Shown here: positions 38,963 to 53,446 of the stretch, piece after piece | How positions within the stretch are numbered: position 1 is the first letter of the stretch | How the letters are laid out: every line of letters starts with the position of its first letter | NCBI GenBank assembly: GCA_029204225.1 | Contig: CM055096.1 | Location: forward strand, 28,657,995 to 28,721,994 | Origin: Diphasiastrum complanatum | Taxonomy: Eukaryota; Streptophyta; Lycopodiopsida; Lycopodiales; Lycopodiaceae | Direction: 5' to 3' | DNA length: 64,000 bases | The notes under the pieces: model-generated | What the model was told of the DNA's origin: nothing | Database searches by the model: none | The model's input: only the letters and a program-made list of their open reading frames with translations | Position numbers and translations under genes: made by a program

Positions 38963-39154
38963 GAATATTTTGCGAACTATTCGAGATAGTTTCGTGATAG
39001 GTGAGCTTGAACAAGACACTGTTTTGCGAATCTTTCGTGAATCTGTCGAGTTGGTCATGAATTGAAAAATTTCGCGTCTATTTCTTTCTCATCCTTTGTC
39101 AAGTAAAACTGCATGCTTGGTAGAATCAAGATCTGTCTGATCAATTGTTCTACA
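38963..39154 (-). repeat. Outer part of the interrupted copia LTR
   Basis: Matches 29637-29820. It starts (minus) TGTAGAACAATTG at 39154 and is cut at 38963 by the gypsy element's target duplication. Confidence 0.8.
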
Positions 39155-40714
39155 CACTCGCCATAGATTTCGCATGCTTGCTCGTAGATCTGGAGGAATT
39201 TGATGACCCATCATATTTAGGTATTTCCATTCGTGGTGCCCTCTAGACTGCTTGCAATGGTGCGACAGGTACGAGTTGACCCATTGGATCCATTGGTGCT
39301 GGTTCTGGCTCTGCCTCGATTTGCGCAACTGCTACTCTGGGAAGGTGTGGTGCTTGATTTACTGCTCTTCTCGTGATTGATTGTCCGGATCTCAGATCCA
39401 TTTGGCGTTAGGTTCCAAGGATGCTGGATGTTGCTGGTATAGTGGAATATAATCTGGATCTTAGGGAATCTGATCAATTTGATAGGCCGATAATGTGATT
39501 TTAGGCCTCTTACGATGGTTTTTCCTTGACAACTTTTTGATGCTTGCTCCGATTGGCTTGAGATTTTCACAGTAGTTGGATCTGGTGCAAATCTATCTAT
39601 TGCTCTAATCTGAGAAGGTTATTCGATTGAGGATTGGCTATCAGAAGGTTTCTTCATTGTTTTTCAGTCAAAAAACTTGATTTTTAAAAAATTACTGGGA
39701 AGTAACTCTCGCAGAGTTTCCAAGAGTTGCATCTGATATGGATCTAGCTCTGGAAATCTTTGCAAAGGTTAATTCTTGCAGGAAGTAAAAATTTCACTGT
39801 TTACAAGGGTTTAGAAACACTTTTCTAATCTGATCTTCACCAATAATTTATACTAACTCTCGCAGACTTCAGCACTGATGTAAAATGACATTCAAAAGCC
39901 AATGGAGTGGTCTGCAAGAGTTACTTTTGGATGGATTTTCTGGATTTTCTGATTTTGTTGATTTTTCAGCACTTAAATCCAATTTTCTGCTCACTGGGAT
40001 CAAACTAATTTTCGCAGGATCTTTTGTGTCTTGTCTCACTGAGATGAAACTCCAGAATTCTCTATGAGAGTTCTTGGCCACTGGAATTGAAAATTTTAGT
40101 GTTTGTGAGGATTCTGATGGATTTTCCTGTCTTTTTCTCATTGGGAACCTTTGCACTGGCACTTATACTGGGAACTAATTCTCGCAAGCTTCTCTGTGTC
40201 ATGGTCTCATAGAGATGGAACTTTAGAGAGTTCTGAGAGAATTCTTATGAAGATCTGTATTTTTTGGTTTTTTACAATGGTTTTCTGAATTTTTTATGGT
40301 TTTTCTCTTATTTTTAAAGATCTGATTGGAACTAACCCTCGTGGGATTCTTTGCAGGTCTGGGACAGTACTTTGGAGCTGCTGCCAGTCATGCAAGGGTT
40401 GGTTCCCACTGGTTTTGGAGAAAACAAAATCTGATGAAAATGTTGTCTCTTTTCTCTCCAAAATGCAGATTTGTGTGTTTTTTTTGGATTTTTCAAGGTT
40501 TTTGGTTGGGTGTCAAGCCCTTAGAGGCTGCTTAGGGCCTCCTCTACCCTCTCACACCTCCTCTGCTAGCTGTGAACAGTCCAAGCACACAAAAATATAG
40601 AAAACAAGCTAACTCTACCCAAAAACCACCTAAAAACACTCTAAATAAAAAGCAAAACCAACTAAAAAGACAGCTATACTAGTTAGAGAGAATCTATCCC
40701 CGGCAACGACACCA
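39155..40714 (-). pseudogene. Second minus-strand gypsy remnant: primer site, leader, start of gag
   Basis: Primer-binding site TGGTGTCGTTGCCGGGGA at 40714-40697 (minus; tRNA-Asp type). Then a long T-rich, C/T-repetitive leader to about 39600, and a short gag-like piece in broken frames (KYLNMMGHQIPPDLRASM at about 39160-39230). The copia LTR starting at 39154 cuts it off. No capsid or pol domain is left. Confidence 0.55.
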
Positions 40715-40715
40715 C

Positions 40716-41060
40716 TGTAGGGATGTAGATATGGTCAGTGAGCAGCCCTTCCGTCTGTCAAAGAGGGTCAGATCACTAGGATAGGCCCTAACTATGCAAA
40801 GATGCTACTTTTAGTTGGTTTTCTACTTTCTCCCTTAACTCTACTCACCTTTAACACTACCCCCACTAACTCTACTCCACTAAACTAGCATTCCACATGA
40901 TTTTGGGTGAAAGGAAAAAGAAGAATAGAAGAGATAGAGAGGAGAAGAGAGAAAGAGAGAGATAGAGTAGAGAGGGAGGTTAGCTCAATGGTAGTACACC
41001 TTTAAAGGATCCTATAGTGAGAGAGAAGCAACATTTTAGTGTGCCATTACAAGAAGTATT
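40716..41060 (-). repeat. LTR end adjoining the primer site at 40697-40714 (partial)
   Basis: On plus it starts TGTAGGGATG one base after the primer site, as expected for the inner LTR end of a minus-strand element. It holds a purine-rich GAGA stretch at 40911-40975 and is cut by the copia gag that begins near 41100. Confidence 0.4.
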
Positions 41061-41139
41061 CACTATTACATGGCATCTATGGATTCCTATCTATTGGAAT
41101 CTAGTGTCTATGTGACTTAGGCAAAGCATAATATCTACC

Positions 41140-42401
41140 TCCAACTATTCTATTTGGAAGGTTAGAATGGAGTCAATCTTGATACTCCAAGATGTGATGG
41201 ACATTGTACTTGGGATTGAGGAGGAGCCTCAAGTCCTTCAAGAAGTACAAAATTACAAGAAGATAGCTAGGATGGCTCTCCACTTTATCAAAATGAATGT
41301 CTCTAATAAGATTTTGAGAGAGATTGATGATTGTAACTCGACCAAGCAAGCTTGGGATACTCTCAAAGCTATTTATGAAGCCAAAAATGCCTCTAGGCTC
41401 CTCATTCTTAGAAATCAAATCTTTCAAAGTTCTCAAAAGAGTGATGAGAGTGCCACTAATTATGTGTTGAGAGTGAAAGATACTCATAGGGAGCTTGCTT
41501 GCATTGGAGGATCCATAAATCAAAGTGAGCTAGTCCAAGTCATACTTAATGGCTTGAGAGATGAGTACGAGAACCTTGTCCAATCCTATGCCATCAAGGA
41601 GGAGCTACCTACTTTGGAGGCTTTGCAAGGAGTGCTAATGGCTGAAGAATCAAGGCATGAGAACAAGAAATTTTCACTCAATCATAATGGTGAAGACAAA
41701 GTTTTATTTTCCAAGCACAAAGAGAGGAGCAAAAAGCAACACCAACACTTCTTCAAGGACAAAGCAAAAGACCAAGATGAAGAGGATGATGATTCCTCTC
41801 AATATTCTACTTCAAAGAAGAAGAAAAAAGACGTTAAGTGCTTCTTTTGTGGCAAGAAAGGCCACTATGCCACCAATTGCTTCAAGAAGAAGAACCAATT
41901 CAATCAAGCCAACATCTCTCATGAAAAAGAAGACTTTATGCAAGTGATGGAGAATGCTCACTTATGGCATCAAAATTCTCCTCTTCCACCTTCAAGATGG
42001 ATGACTCTTGGTATATTGATAGTGGAGCACCTTCACATATGTGTAGCTCCAAGTATTCCTTTTCAACTATTATGCCTTATGAAGGAATCAAGAAGGCCAT
42101 ATATATTGCAAATGATCAAGAGTGCAAAATTGAAGGAGTAGGGACTATTCCCTTAAATCTTGCATCATCAAAAGTTCTATCTCTTCAAGAGATTCTTTTT
42201 GTTCCCAAGATTACAAAGAATCTTATAAGTGTTGGCAAATTACTTGATGGTGGCCTTGATGTCAATTTCCATATTGACAATTGTGTGATAAAGAAGGATG
42301 GTGAGATCCTTGCATATGGATCTAGATATGAAGGCATCTACAAATTGAACCCAAGAGAGAGTGCACAATCTTTTGATGTTGAGTTTTTGAGTCAAACTTG
42401 A
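41140..42401 (+). pseudogene. Ty1/copia fragment 3: gag with zinc knuckle, then protease (frameshifted)
   Basis: Gag opens at SNYSIWKVRMES (41140; ATG 41167) and runs 324 codons: UBN2-type capsid (FIKMNVSNKILREI, TKQAWDTLKAIYEAKNASRL, LVQVILNGLRDEYENLV), a basic acidic-basic linker, and a CCHC knuckle CFFCGKKGHYATNC (41839-41880). The protease continues in the -1 frame (41964-42401) with WYIDSGAPSHMC, the catalytic DSG at about 42018, and ends SQT before a TGA. A two-base insertion near 41955 probably broke what was one gag-pol frame. Integrase, RT and RNase H are gone. No primer site or 5' LTR of its own is visible. Confidence 0.9.
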
Positions 42402-42965
42402 GTATTGTGAGATTTGCTTGTTTTACATTCTCTCTCTACTCGAATTCAAATTAGCTCTATTCTCTCTCTACCCGAGGAGAGGAGCTTAATTTTACTTAGA
42501 TTTTTCAAGGATCACTTTCTTACATGTGTATGTACTTTGGTTATCAACATATGCATCTATCTTTGCCTCTATGCCTTAGTTTTCTAATCTAGATCTTGGA
42601 ATTCAATCTAGCATCCATCAACAAGTGCATAAGCTTGCTTAGGAGATCATTCACACACTTTAGGACATTCCCACATGTGTGAAATTTCACATTCTTCACT
42701 GCCGAGCTGCATGCAACATTGCTAGGGTGTACAAAAGGGGAAACTTGAATGGCCTCCCTAGCCTTTGACAAAAATGGCATCTTGGCTAGTTTTGGAAGAG
42801 GGCCTTGAATGCACCAGTCCCCCACTCTCTTATGGAGGCCACTAGGTGTACTATCAAATGGGTTGAGGACAAATGGCAAAGAGGGCTTGAAGGGCATGAA
42901 AATTGGCAAAGCCTCATTTTGAAGGGGGACACTTGGGATTTACTATAACAGGAGGCGACTCTTTG
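42402..42965. other. Spacer after copia fragment 3
   Basis: CT-rich patches around 42430-42480, otherwise no coding or repeat signal. Minus-strand open frames here lack recognisable domains. Confidence 0.35.
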
Positions 42966-44700
42966 TGTTAAAATATAGTTGGCTAATGATGTGATAGTTT
43001 GACGTGATAGTTGGATAATGAGATGATGTTGATAGTTGCTAAGTTGAGAGTGGAGAGTTTGATGAGTTTGATGTGATAGTTTAGATGTGATGTTGGTTGA
43101 GAGTCTTTTTGATGAGAACTTGCTTGCTTGAGGATGCTTGGAAGTTAGTTCCATTTTGATGTTAGTGTTTGTGGATGTTGTTGCTCCATGTTAGAGTCCG
43201 CTACGGGAGTTGGTGGTTATCGCTTGAATCTCATCTCTAGAAGGAGGGCATCATGGAGTGTTTGATTTTGCATTGAGAAAAAAAGTGAGTACTTGGTGTG
43301 CATACCTTTTGAGTGCATTGAGTGGGTAACGTCGAAGTTGGAGTGATTGCTTGTATGATTTGGTTGTGCATGGTAAGAAGGAAGTCTTTTGATTGATGAT
43401 TGATTGAGGGATACTAAGGTTTTGCTAATGGTTGAATGATGGAAATAGGTTGAGGGTGTTTGATTCTTGTAGTTGGGTGATGGTGGATGGAAATTTAGTA
43501 ATGCTTGTTTTCCTACTTGGTTAGTTGATTGAAGAGTCATTATTGGGTGATTAGGCTATTATTTCTCGCTTGGCTGGACTCTTGTTAGGATTCTTGTTTC
43601 AATAGAGTCATGAAATTGGTTTTTTGTGAACGAGATTGAACGTGTTGGTTTGTTTGAGAAGAAAAGGGTGTAAGGGAGTGAGTTTATAGGTAAATACTCA
43701 GAGAGGCTTGTTTACCTATTGAGTTCTCATGTGAAGAAGGAGAGTGAAGCAGTGTAATGTGATGATAAGTCATTTTCGTAGCTGTGTGAGCACCACTAGC
43801 ACATTTACTCAATCAAACAATGAGACAGAGACGACAAGCGATGAAAGGGACCACCGTTGGCCTCTGATCGCTACTCATAATATGCAAAGGACCTGTCAAG
43901 CCCTGTTTTCCATTTAAGATGACTGGGTGACTTGCACACTTGCTATCTACAGCCCTCCCTCGCGGCACCTCTGGAGAGCTTGGAACAGCTCATTGGAGGC
44001 TGCCTTTGTGCTCTACCCTGTCTTTGTTCGCTGGAAAACCATCGCTTGACATATTGCCACTTTTGTAGGGTATCCAATCTCAGTTCTGAAACTCTAAATC
44101 AGTGATTGTAGAGACAGCAGTTCACCAAACTTTTGCAGCAGTCAATCGCACTATCAGTTGAATCATAGTTTGCTATCAAGACAGTCGTTGATTGCAGAGG
44201 CATGTCTTTGGTGGAAACTGCTCACGTTCTTGTGGAGCATCAGATTGTACTTCCACGGAAAATTCTCACTGACTTCTTGTGACAAAGTGAGTAATGGCTC
44301 TCTACCTGGCTCCCTCTCCACGCAACTATGAAAGTGACAGACCTGCGGTTTTGCCTCTAAATATCATTCATGACTAGCGGTTCTTGCGGCAAACCGGCTA
44401 CCTAACTATACACTGAGGTATGGTTTTACTTCACCTCGGTCGTTTTTTTTTATAGACTTTATTTAGGTACTTACTTGCTTTCCGTAGGAATACGCACGCG
44501 TAAAGTCCTTACTTGCATTCGGCTATTGAGTGAATGGTCTGTGTAGGATGCTGAAAAATCTAGCTCATTCCACTACGCACCAACACATTCCGTTCGACTT
44601 TGTTTCTCGTTCGATTTTTGAGTTCGTTTCTTTCTCGTGTTCGTTTCTTTTTGAGCTATTTTCGTTCCTCGCACTCACACACACCTCCTCCTTCCCAACA
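42966..44700 (+). repeat. Possible solo LTR related to the LTR at 54757-56023
   Basis: Starts TGTTAAAATATA (compare TGTTAAAATATC at 54757). Its last 140 bases (ATTCCACTACGCAC ... CACACACCTCCT ... CCAACA) parallel the end of the 54757-56023 LTR (ATTCCACTGCGCAC ... CACACCTCTTTCCAACA). No primer site follows. The flanking bases CTTTG and CTTGT are not an exact duplication, so boundaries are provisional. Confidence 0.35.
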
Positions 44701-46430
44701 CTTGTATTTTTGGGCTTGGTTTTATTTTGACTTTTATATAGGCGTTTTCAAACCACACTCATCACAATGGCTTGAATGTGATTACACCAGCTCCTTGACA
44801 TACAATACAACTATGTTATGTATGTAGGCTGGCGCCCTAGCTCATTTGCAATGGGACATAGTTGGAGTTTCCATCACTTGTGTGTTGGGCTATCGGTTTT
44901 CCGTAGCCTTCGTCATTCCAAATTAAGTGACAGTTTCGTTTTCGCATGTATCTGTATTATGAGCATCGGACTATCCTTGTGGGTTAGAATTTGAAAGGTG
45001 AGCTTAAATTCTATCAAAGTAGGGAAACGGTTTTCTGATATGTGATAACTGAATTGTTGTATGCCCTGACTAGAATACCAAGAGCCTTAGCATTTTTTAC
45101 CTTTGTCGTTCTCCGTCAGTATTCAAAAAACTTACTACATACTCTAGTAGAGGAGGCAAGTGATTTCTGATAGTATGCATCAGTATTATGAAACCAACGT
45201 TTTTCACTGTTAGAGCAGTTGTGTATTGCGGTTCGGTAGCATGAGAAAATGTTTTTCTTCATAGTAAATGCATTTGGTTGTTGGTCGGTCTATAAACTAG
45301 TTGACATACAACATTATTGATAATTTGTGGGAATCGTCAAGTTAGAATCGTTTTGTTCGTCATTTATGAAGCGTATCAACAGGATCCAACCTCTGTGAAA
45401 CACCAGAGCGGGTCATCCACCAGTCGTGGTTGAAAAACATCACCTTGGTTAAAGTGTCACACTAGCCACACCCGTCGTCGGTACTGTCTAGCGAAATACC
45501 TAGACCCGACGGTCGGCGAAAATACCGCTGCTTAGCAAACAAAGCGATGCGTATAACTTGCACCCCACGAGCACATCATAGACAGTAAATCGGTTTCCAG
45601 CCCATGTAAGATTTTTACTAACTGTAAGTCGAATTCAATGGGGAAAGAGATATTAGCAAGATCCTAACACGAATTAGTGATCAGAAGTTTTACGGAACCG
45701 TGACCCTAGAAAGCTAGTGAATCATTGCAGCCAAAAGTACTAGCACGTTGGGGAGCACGGGGCAATAGAGAAGGCCATCAGAGTTGGAAGTGGCAAATCC
45801 TCTGTTGCTCACGTAGGGCCGAACCGCCATTAGAGGTGGGACCCCTTGACCCTTTTAGGACGTTTTGGCTGGACCAACCCCCTATCAAAAATGGCCCTAA
45901 CAGAACTATTTTGGGTAGATAACCCCAACAGAGGAGCATAGGTTTGCAAATGGACACTGGATACTTTCCAACAGAAAATCAGCGCACGTTTTTTTTTGTC
46001 AAAGTAGCCAACAGTTTTCTTGTACATTTTTGTGAAGTTTTGTTTCTAGAAAAGCAACACGTCCTTTTGTTCCTAGAAAAGGAACACATGTCATGTTGTT
46101 ACAATAGCAAAAAATTAGGGCACATCTTCATGTCATAGTAACAAGCACTTTGCAAGTGAGTTTGCATACATTTTTTGGATAGATATTGCTTTCAGAATAG
46201 AAAACAATTTGTAGATGGATTTGGATGTGTTTAGCAAGCAATTTGCAAGTGGGTTTGGATGCTTTTTTTTTTCGAAGTTGAGCATGTTTTCCTAGCAGAC
46301 CAGAGATGCAACAGAGGTGAAAGCTACAATCAAAATTGACTCTAGCAAAAGTGGTACACATCAAAGAGATTCATGAAATCATAGTTCTCGAAGTTTTTCG
46401 AATAATTTCTCGAAGTTTTGTTATCGAGAA
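44701..46430. other. Gene-free region
   Basis: No credible coding frame. GC-richer patch with CCGTCGTCGG and CCGACGGTCGG at 45470-45525 reminiscent of CACTA subterminal repeats, but without a convincing element. Confidence 0.4.
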
Positions 46431-46613
46431 GCAGTAGGCAGCAAAGACTTAATTTTGTGTCAGTGAACTCCAACAAACCAATTGTAGATGACCAATAGCA
46501 AATATTGCTTCCAAATAATGAGCAGTAGGCAGCAAAGACTTAATTTCGTGTTAGTGAACTCTAGCAAACCAAATGTAAATGATGAATAGCAAATATTGCT
46601 TTCAAATAATGAA
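46431..46613 (+). repeat. Two tandem copies of a 91-bp unit
   Basis: GCAGTAGGCAGCAAAGACTT begins at 46431 and again at 46522; the rest of the unit matches with scattered differences (TTTTGTGT against TTTCGTGT, CCAACAAACC against CTAGCAAACC). Confidence 0.9.
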
Positions 46614-47595
46614 CGATGTGCCTTGGAAACTGCAACAGAACAAGTGGAAGATAAATTCAACAAACAAAACACAATCTATGATCAACAGTATTTCTCTTAA
46701 TCAGTAGCAATAATAATGTTCCTAAACTTTTAATAGAAGGCAACCTTTTTCCACAATGCTCCCTATCCTTGCATAAGATTACTCAATTAGTCTCTTAATT
46801 GATCGGTAGCAAAACACAATCTGTAAAACTTGAATTACATTTTCATAGTATATTGGAATCTATAGCTAAATTCCTATATAGGATTTTACTAATCATAGAA
46901 CGTAAAGCGTAAATGTGAAATTGAAGTGAAGGGTTTTGATTTGATGTTTGAAAATAAAAAGTGGAATAGAGAGCACACGGTAGTTTTATGATTAGGTTAG
47001 CATCGGTCATATGTTCGTTCGAGAAGATATAGCAGAGAACAAAGAGCACACTATAATCAGGTTTTGCATCAAAAGCATGACCTGACAATTCCAAGGTTGT
47101 GTATTTCATTACGGTTTCATGGATATCAATCATTAGTTAGCATGGAACTATGCAAAAAGAAGAAACGTCCTGTTTTTATTAATAAAAGATGGGAAAACCC
47201 ATCAGAGTACAAAGGAATGCATGTTGAAAGCGTAAAGGCCATAAGGCGAATTGAGATACTGTACAACTATAACAAAGCAACAATCTCACAGAGTATCTAC
47301 ATAAAGCCCACTGCTTGGTGTAAGTCGCTAGTTAAAGACAGTTGGAAGTTTAGGTAGTGCAGGAAACTGTGAAGCAGCCGTTCCTGCAACTACGACACGT
47401 CGAAGTATTGCAAGTGCCTGAGTGTGTTGTAAAGTCATAGAAACTTGTTGACGTAAGGATTTGTAATTCCATATCACATACATTTCACTTTTCTTTAAAA
47501 TTCTTATTTGGCTCGAATTGGGACAAAATTGGGTAGCTAGTCTAATTTCTCTCTCTTTTATTAGCCTCCCTTGGGCCCTCGGAGGAGGAGCTGGT
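46614..47595. other. Gene-free region upstream of the OPR gene C segment
   Basis: AT-rich; no domain recognised in any open frame. Similarity to the region around gene B starts at about 47596. Confidence 0.4.
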
Positions 47596-48249
47596 GGACT
47601 ATAATATAGCACGTGGCACTAGTTGAGTGGTCTGGCTTGAAAGCGCGGTCGGCCGCCATTGTTTCAATGAATCCGCATGTCTTTGGATCCAAGGCACTCA
47701 CGTGCACGACTCATTTTGCGGCCAAACGCTTGGATGCTGGCCACGACGCCAATCTGCCACATGTCACAATCTTAATGGTCAATTATTGAATCCAAGGGTG
47801 AAGCGGATGTACGATGCTTCTTCTCCGTTTCGTGTTGCGATGTTCGAGAATCAATTGTTCAGCCGTCGACAGCTCTCGTAGCACGCGACCGTTGGATCTG
47901 CTCATAAACGTTCAGATTTTGCCACGTTCTCGTGATCAGCCGCTAAAATCCAAGCGAGGACGCTTAAAATATTCCCTTCATTTTTTGTTCCATCTCCCCT
48001 GATCACAATCTGCATTTTCTTCTTCTTCTTCTTTCTGTCTGTGAAAATCCTATAAAATCCTGGAGAAGATTTGAATCAACACAAACTCAAACAATCCTCA
48101 ACTCAATCACTGCCTTTGTTTGCTGATACAGATCATTTCATCCATAAACCAGTTGGAATTCTGCTGAATTTGCTGATTGGGTAGTTCTTTTTCACTGATT
48201 AGCAGCAAAGCTTTTGTTTCTGGGCTGAAGGAAGCGGAAAAGGCACATC
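47596..48249 (+). promoter_or_regulatory. Upstream region and 5' UTR of OPR gene C
   Basis: TATAAAA at 48051-48057, 199 bp before the start codon; CACGTG at 47610-47615 and 47699-47704. A CTT-rich pyrimidine tract at 48019-48035 precedes the TATA box. The region matches, inverted, the upstream region of gene B. Confidence 0.6.
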
Positions 48250-51229
<2,980 letters not shown>

Positions 51230-52051
51230 AAAGAGGCCAGAGCTATGCTGCACAACACTTAAGCTTGCTGTTTTCAGATTTTTCATTGAGTTGTGATTTT
51301 TGTTTGGCAAAATATTTGCTCGTCTTTTCATCATTCATTCAATATTGGGGTCCAAGCTTTTTAGTGGCTTGTGTGTTGCCTCCCCTATTAAATGGACACA
51401 ATAACTATTTTTTATGGAAGAATCTTCTACATTTGCATAAAGCTTGAGTAGCACCATGGTGGAAGAGTATTTCTTACCAATGCAATTATTAAAGACTTGC
51501 ATGGAAGTAAGTTCGAGGACATAAAGTTGTTGGTTATCAATATGCACAACTCTTCACAAAAGAAGGATATTCAAGTTGTAAACCATCACGATTGCAAATG
51601 ATCAATTTATCTTGTTGGGAAATTCATTACGCAATTGCGAATGATCAAAAGATTTACCTTGTTGAGAAATTTATTACAATTATGTGTATCATTAGGAGTA
51701 GCACTCTAGTGATGATTGTGGATAATTTAAATCATAAGTTTCATAAATAATAACGTGTCAAAACAAATCTTATGTAAACACACACTCTAAACTGAGTTTT
51801 GGAATCACCCATACCTAGGACATTATATCACCGGACTATCATTTCTCTTACAAATTTGATTGAGTGTAATTTAAAGCCCTAAGACTAATCACTCCTCATA
51901 GATGAAACCTTGAAATACTGAGTCTTACAGCCCTATACTTTGGATGATATTAGGTTATAGCACTTATTGGAACTAATTAGTGGACTAGATATAATTTTAG
52001 GGTACCATATTTGCAGCACATTATGCTCAGTAATGTGTGTTTATGGGCACA
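51230..52051 (+). other. 3' flank of OPR gene C
   Basis: Starts with the 3' UTR shared with A and B (AAAAGAGGCCAGAGCTATGC) and continues as the inverted counterpart of 20430-21293. No other gene. Confidence 0.65.
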
Positions 52052-52266
52052 TAATGGATACTTCATGCATATTTTGCCCATTTTTTGGCTCCTTAAAAAG
52101 CAAAATATGTCACTGTTTTAAAAAAAAAATTGCTGCCCATTCCAGCCTGGGCCTCACACGCGTCAGGCATGCTCATGCCACATGGCAGTGTCAGAGTGGG
52201 CAAAAAAAGTCAAACTGCTCATTATGTTTCATAATGAGCATGTAAAAATTTTCAAAGTATCCATTA
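52052..52266. mobile_element. 215-bp MITE with 12-bp perfect terminal inverted repeats
   Basis: TAATGGATACTT at 52052-52063 and AAGTATCCATTA at 52255-52266. If TA is the target duplication the inverted repeats are ATGGATACTT. The inner part also has a palindromic CTCATTATGTTTCATAATGAG (split by AC/TT mismatches) near 52217. It is absent from the matching place beside gene B, so it is a recent insertion. Confidence 0.75.
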
Positions 52267-52273
52267 TTACGCA

Positions 52274-52410
52274 ATGGAAGGAGGCCGAACACAGGCCATT
52301 CTGCCCGGTTCGGCTTTCCAAAAAAATTTAGGCTCGGCCCCTCCAGGCCTCACCCAAAAAATGCTGGAAATCCTTATCAGGCAGAATGGCTTGTGCCCAG
52401 CTCCTTCCAT
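52274..52410. mobile_element. 137-bp foldback-type MITE next to the first
   Basis: The left arm ATGGAAGGAGGCCGAACACA followed by GGCCATTCTGCC pairs with the right arm GGCAGAATGGCTTGTGCCCA followed by GCTCCTTCCAT. Only 7 bases separate it from the preceding MITE, and it is likewise missing beside gene B. Confidence 0.65.
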
Positions 52411-53125
52411 AATACATATTAGGAACTAACGGCTCATCCTCTCATCTTGTTGATATAATAGCTTGATGAGATGTGTTCTATTTATACAATGTGCTCTAAA
52501 CACAAATGGTCTAATCCATAATAATAATTTTTAAAGCTTCATAAGTCCCATAAGGATCTGTTAGCTTCAATAAATGAAGTGAAGTCCTCTTTAGGCCACT
52601 TAAACCTACTAACTAACTAGCTAGTAGCAGTAGCTTGTGACAATTACAATAGTCATATGTGCTCATTTCCCAAAGTTGACTATTCTCTTTGGCTAGAAAA
52701 CAAAAAGCTAGTCTTTTACATTTATAGGAATATTCCCTATAAAATAGGATCTAATGGAATCTTCGCATCTTATCTTCTAGATTGTTGTCTTACATCTGTT
52801 TGTCTGATTGATTGTTGCAATGTCTGTGATCGATAGTTGAGTATCTAGGTCCTGTAAATTGAGTGCAATGTGTAGCGCACTTCCGCCCAAAATAGGCGTT
52901 GCCCCTGACTGCACGTGCTTTTCAGACGTCAAGAACATCAATAATGAATTTCGAGAGGGTAAATGTAGGGGACAGTCATTTATCACCACTTCAAAGTCCC
53001 TAACGTGTGAGAATATTAGAAATAGATCCATCTTCAAGAAGATAGATAGAGAAGGCATCATGCCACTAATAATAAAATCTCACATTATTTTTCGGCCTAA
53101 TTAAAAGGTTTTACCTCCCAACAAT
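52411..53125. other. Remainder of gene C 3' flank and copia LTR scrap
   Basis: To about 52650 it still matches the gene B flank inverted. 52645-52790 is the reverse complement of 55050-55190, a piece of the LTR after copia fragment 4. 52791-53125 has a minus-strand open frame without a known domain. Confidence 0.5.
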
Positions 53126-53446
53126 TGATCAACAAACAATGGGTCAAAATAGATGATGAACATACAAGATTCAAGAACACATAAAATCTTAACTTCATCA
53201 TTTCTTGGTCAAATCTAAAACATCATACCTCCAAATAACCAAGTATGATCTACAATGTCAGACCCTTGACAAAAGATAGATAAAACCCTACAATGATAGA
53301 TTAAACAAATCAAAATCAAGGTGTGTAAAACCTTCAAGATATTCAACATGCCTATGGAAATAAATGAATCATTGTTGATTGTGCATTTTATTTGGATTTA
53401 AAGCTTTGATACCACATATGTCAAGTGCCTATAACAAGAAAGTTAG
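53126..53446 (-). mobile_element. Copia leader and primer-binding site (minus strand), repeat of 19576-19935
   Basis: Primer site TGGTATCAAAGC on minus at 53414-53403 and about 280 bases of leader, colinear with the copy at 19576. It abuts plus-strand copia pol at 53447. Confidence 0.65.

Noticed and set aside
40981..40991. TAGCTCAATGG, a perfect tRNA A box inside an LTR remnant
   Set aside because: No B box within the next 80 bases and no cloverleaf; chance match.
42589..43540. Minus-strand open frames of 106-122 codons
   Set aside because: No recognisable domain, biased composition (His/Ser/Gln-rich), and they overlap a likely LTR.
45466..45722. CACTAGC ... GCTAGTG inverted ends with GC-rich CCGTCGTCGG / CCGACGGTCGG motifs, resembling a small CACTA element
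   Set aside because: The flanking trinucleotides do not form a 3-bp target duplication and the inverted repeats do not extend beyond 7 bases.
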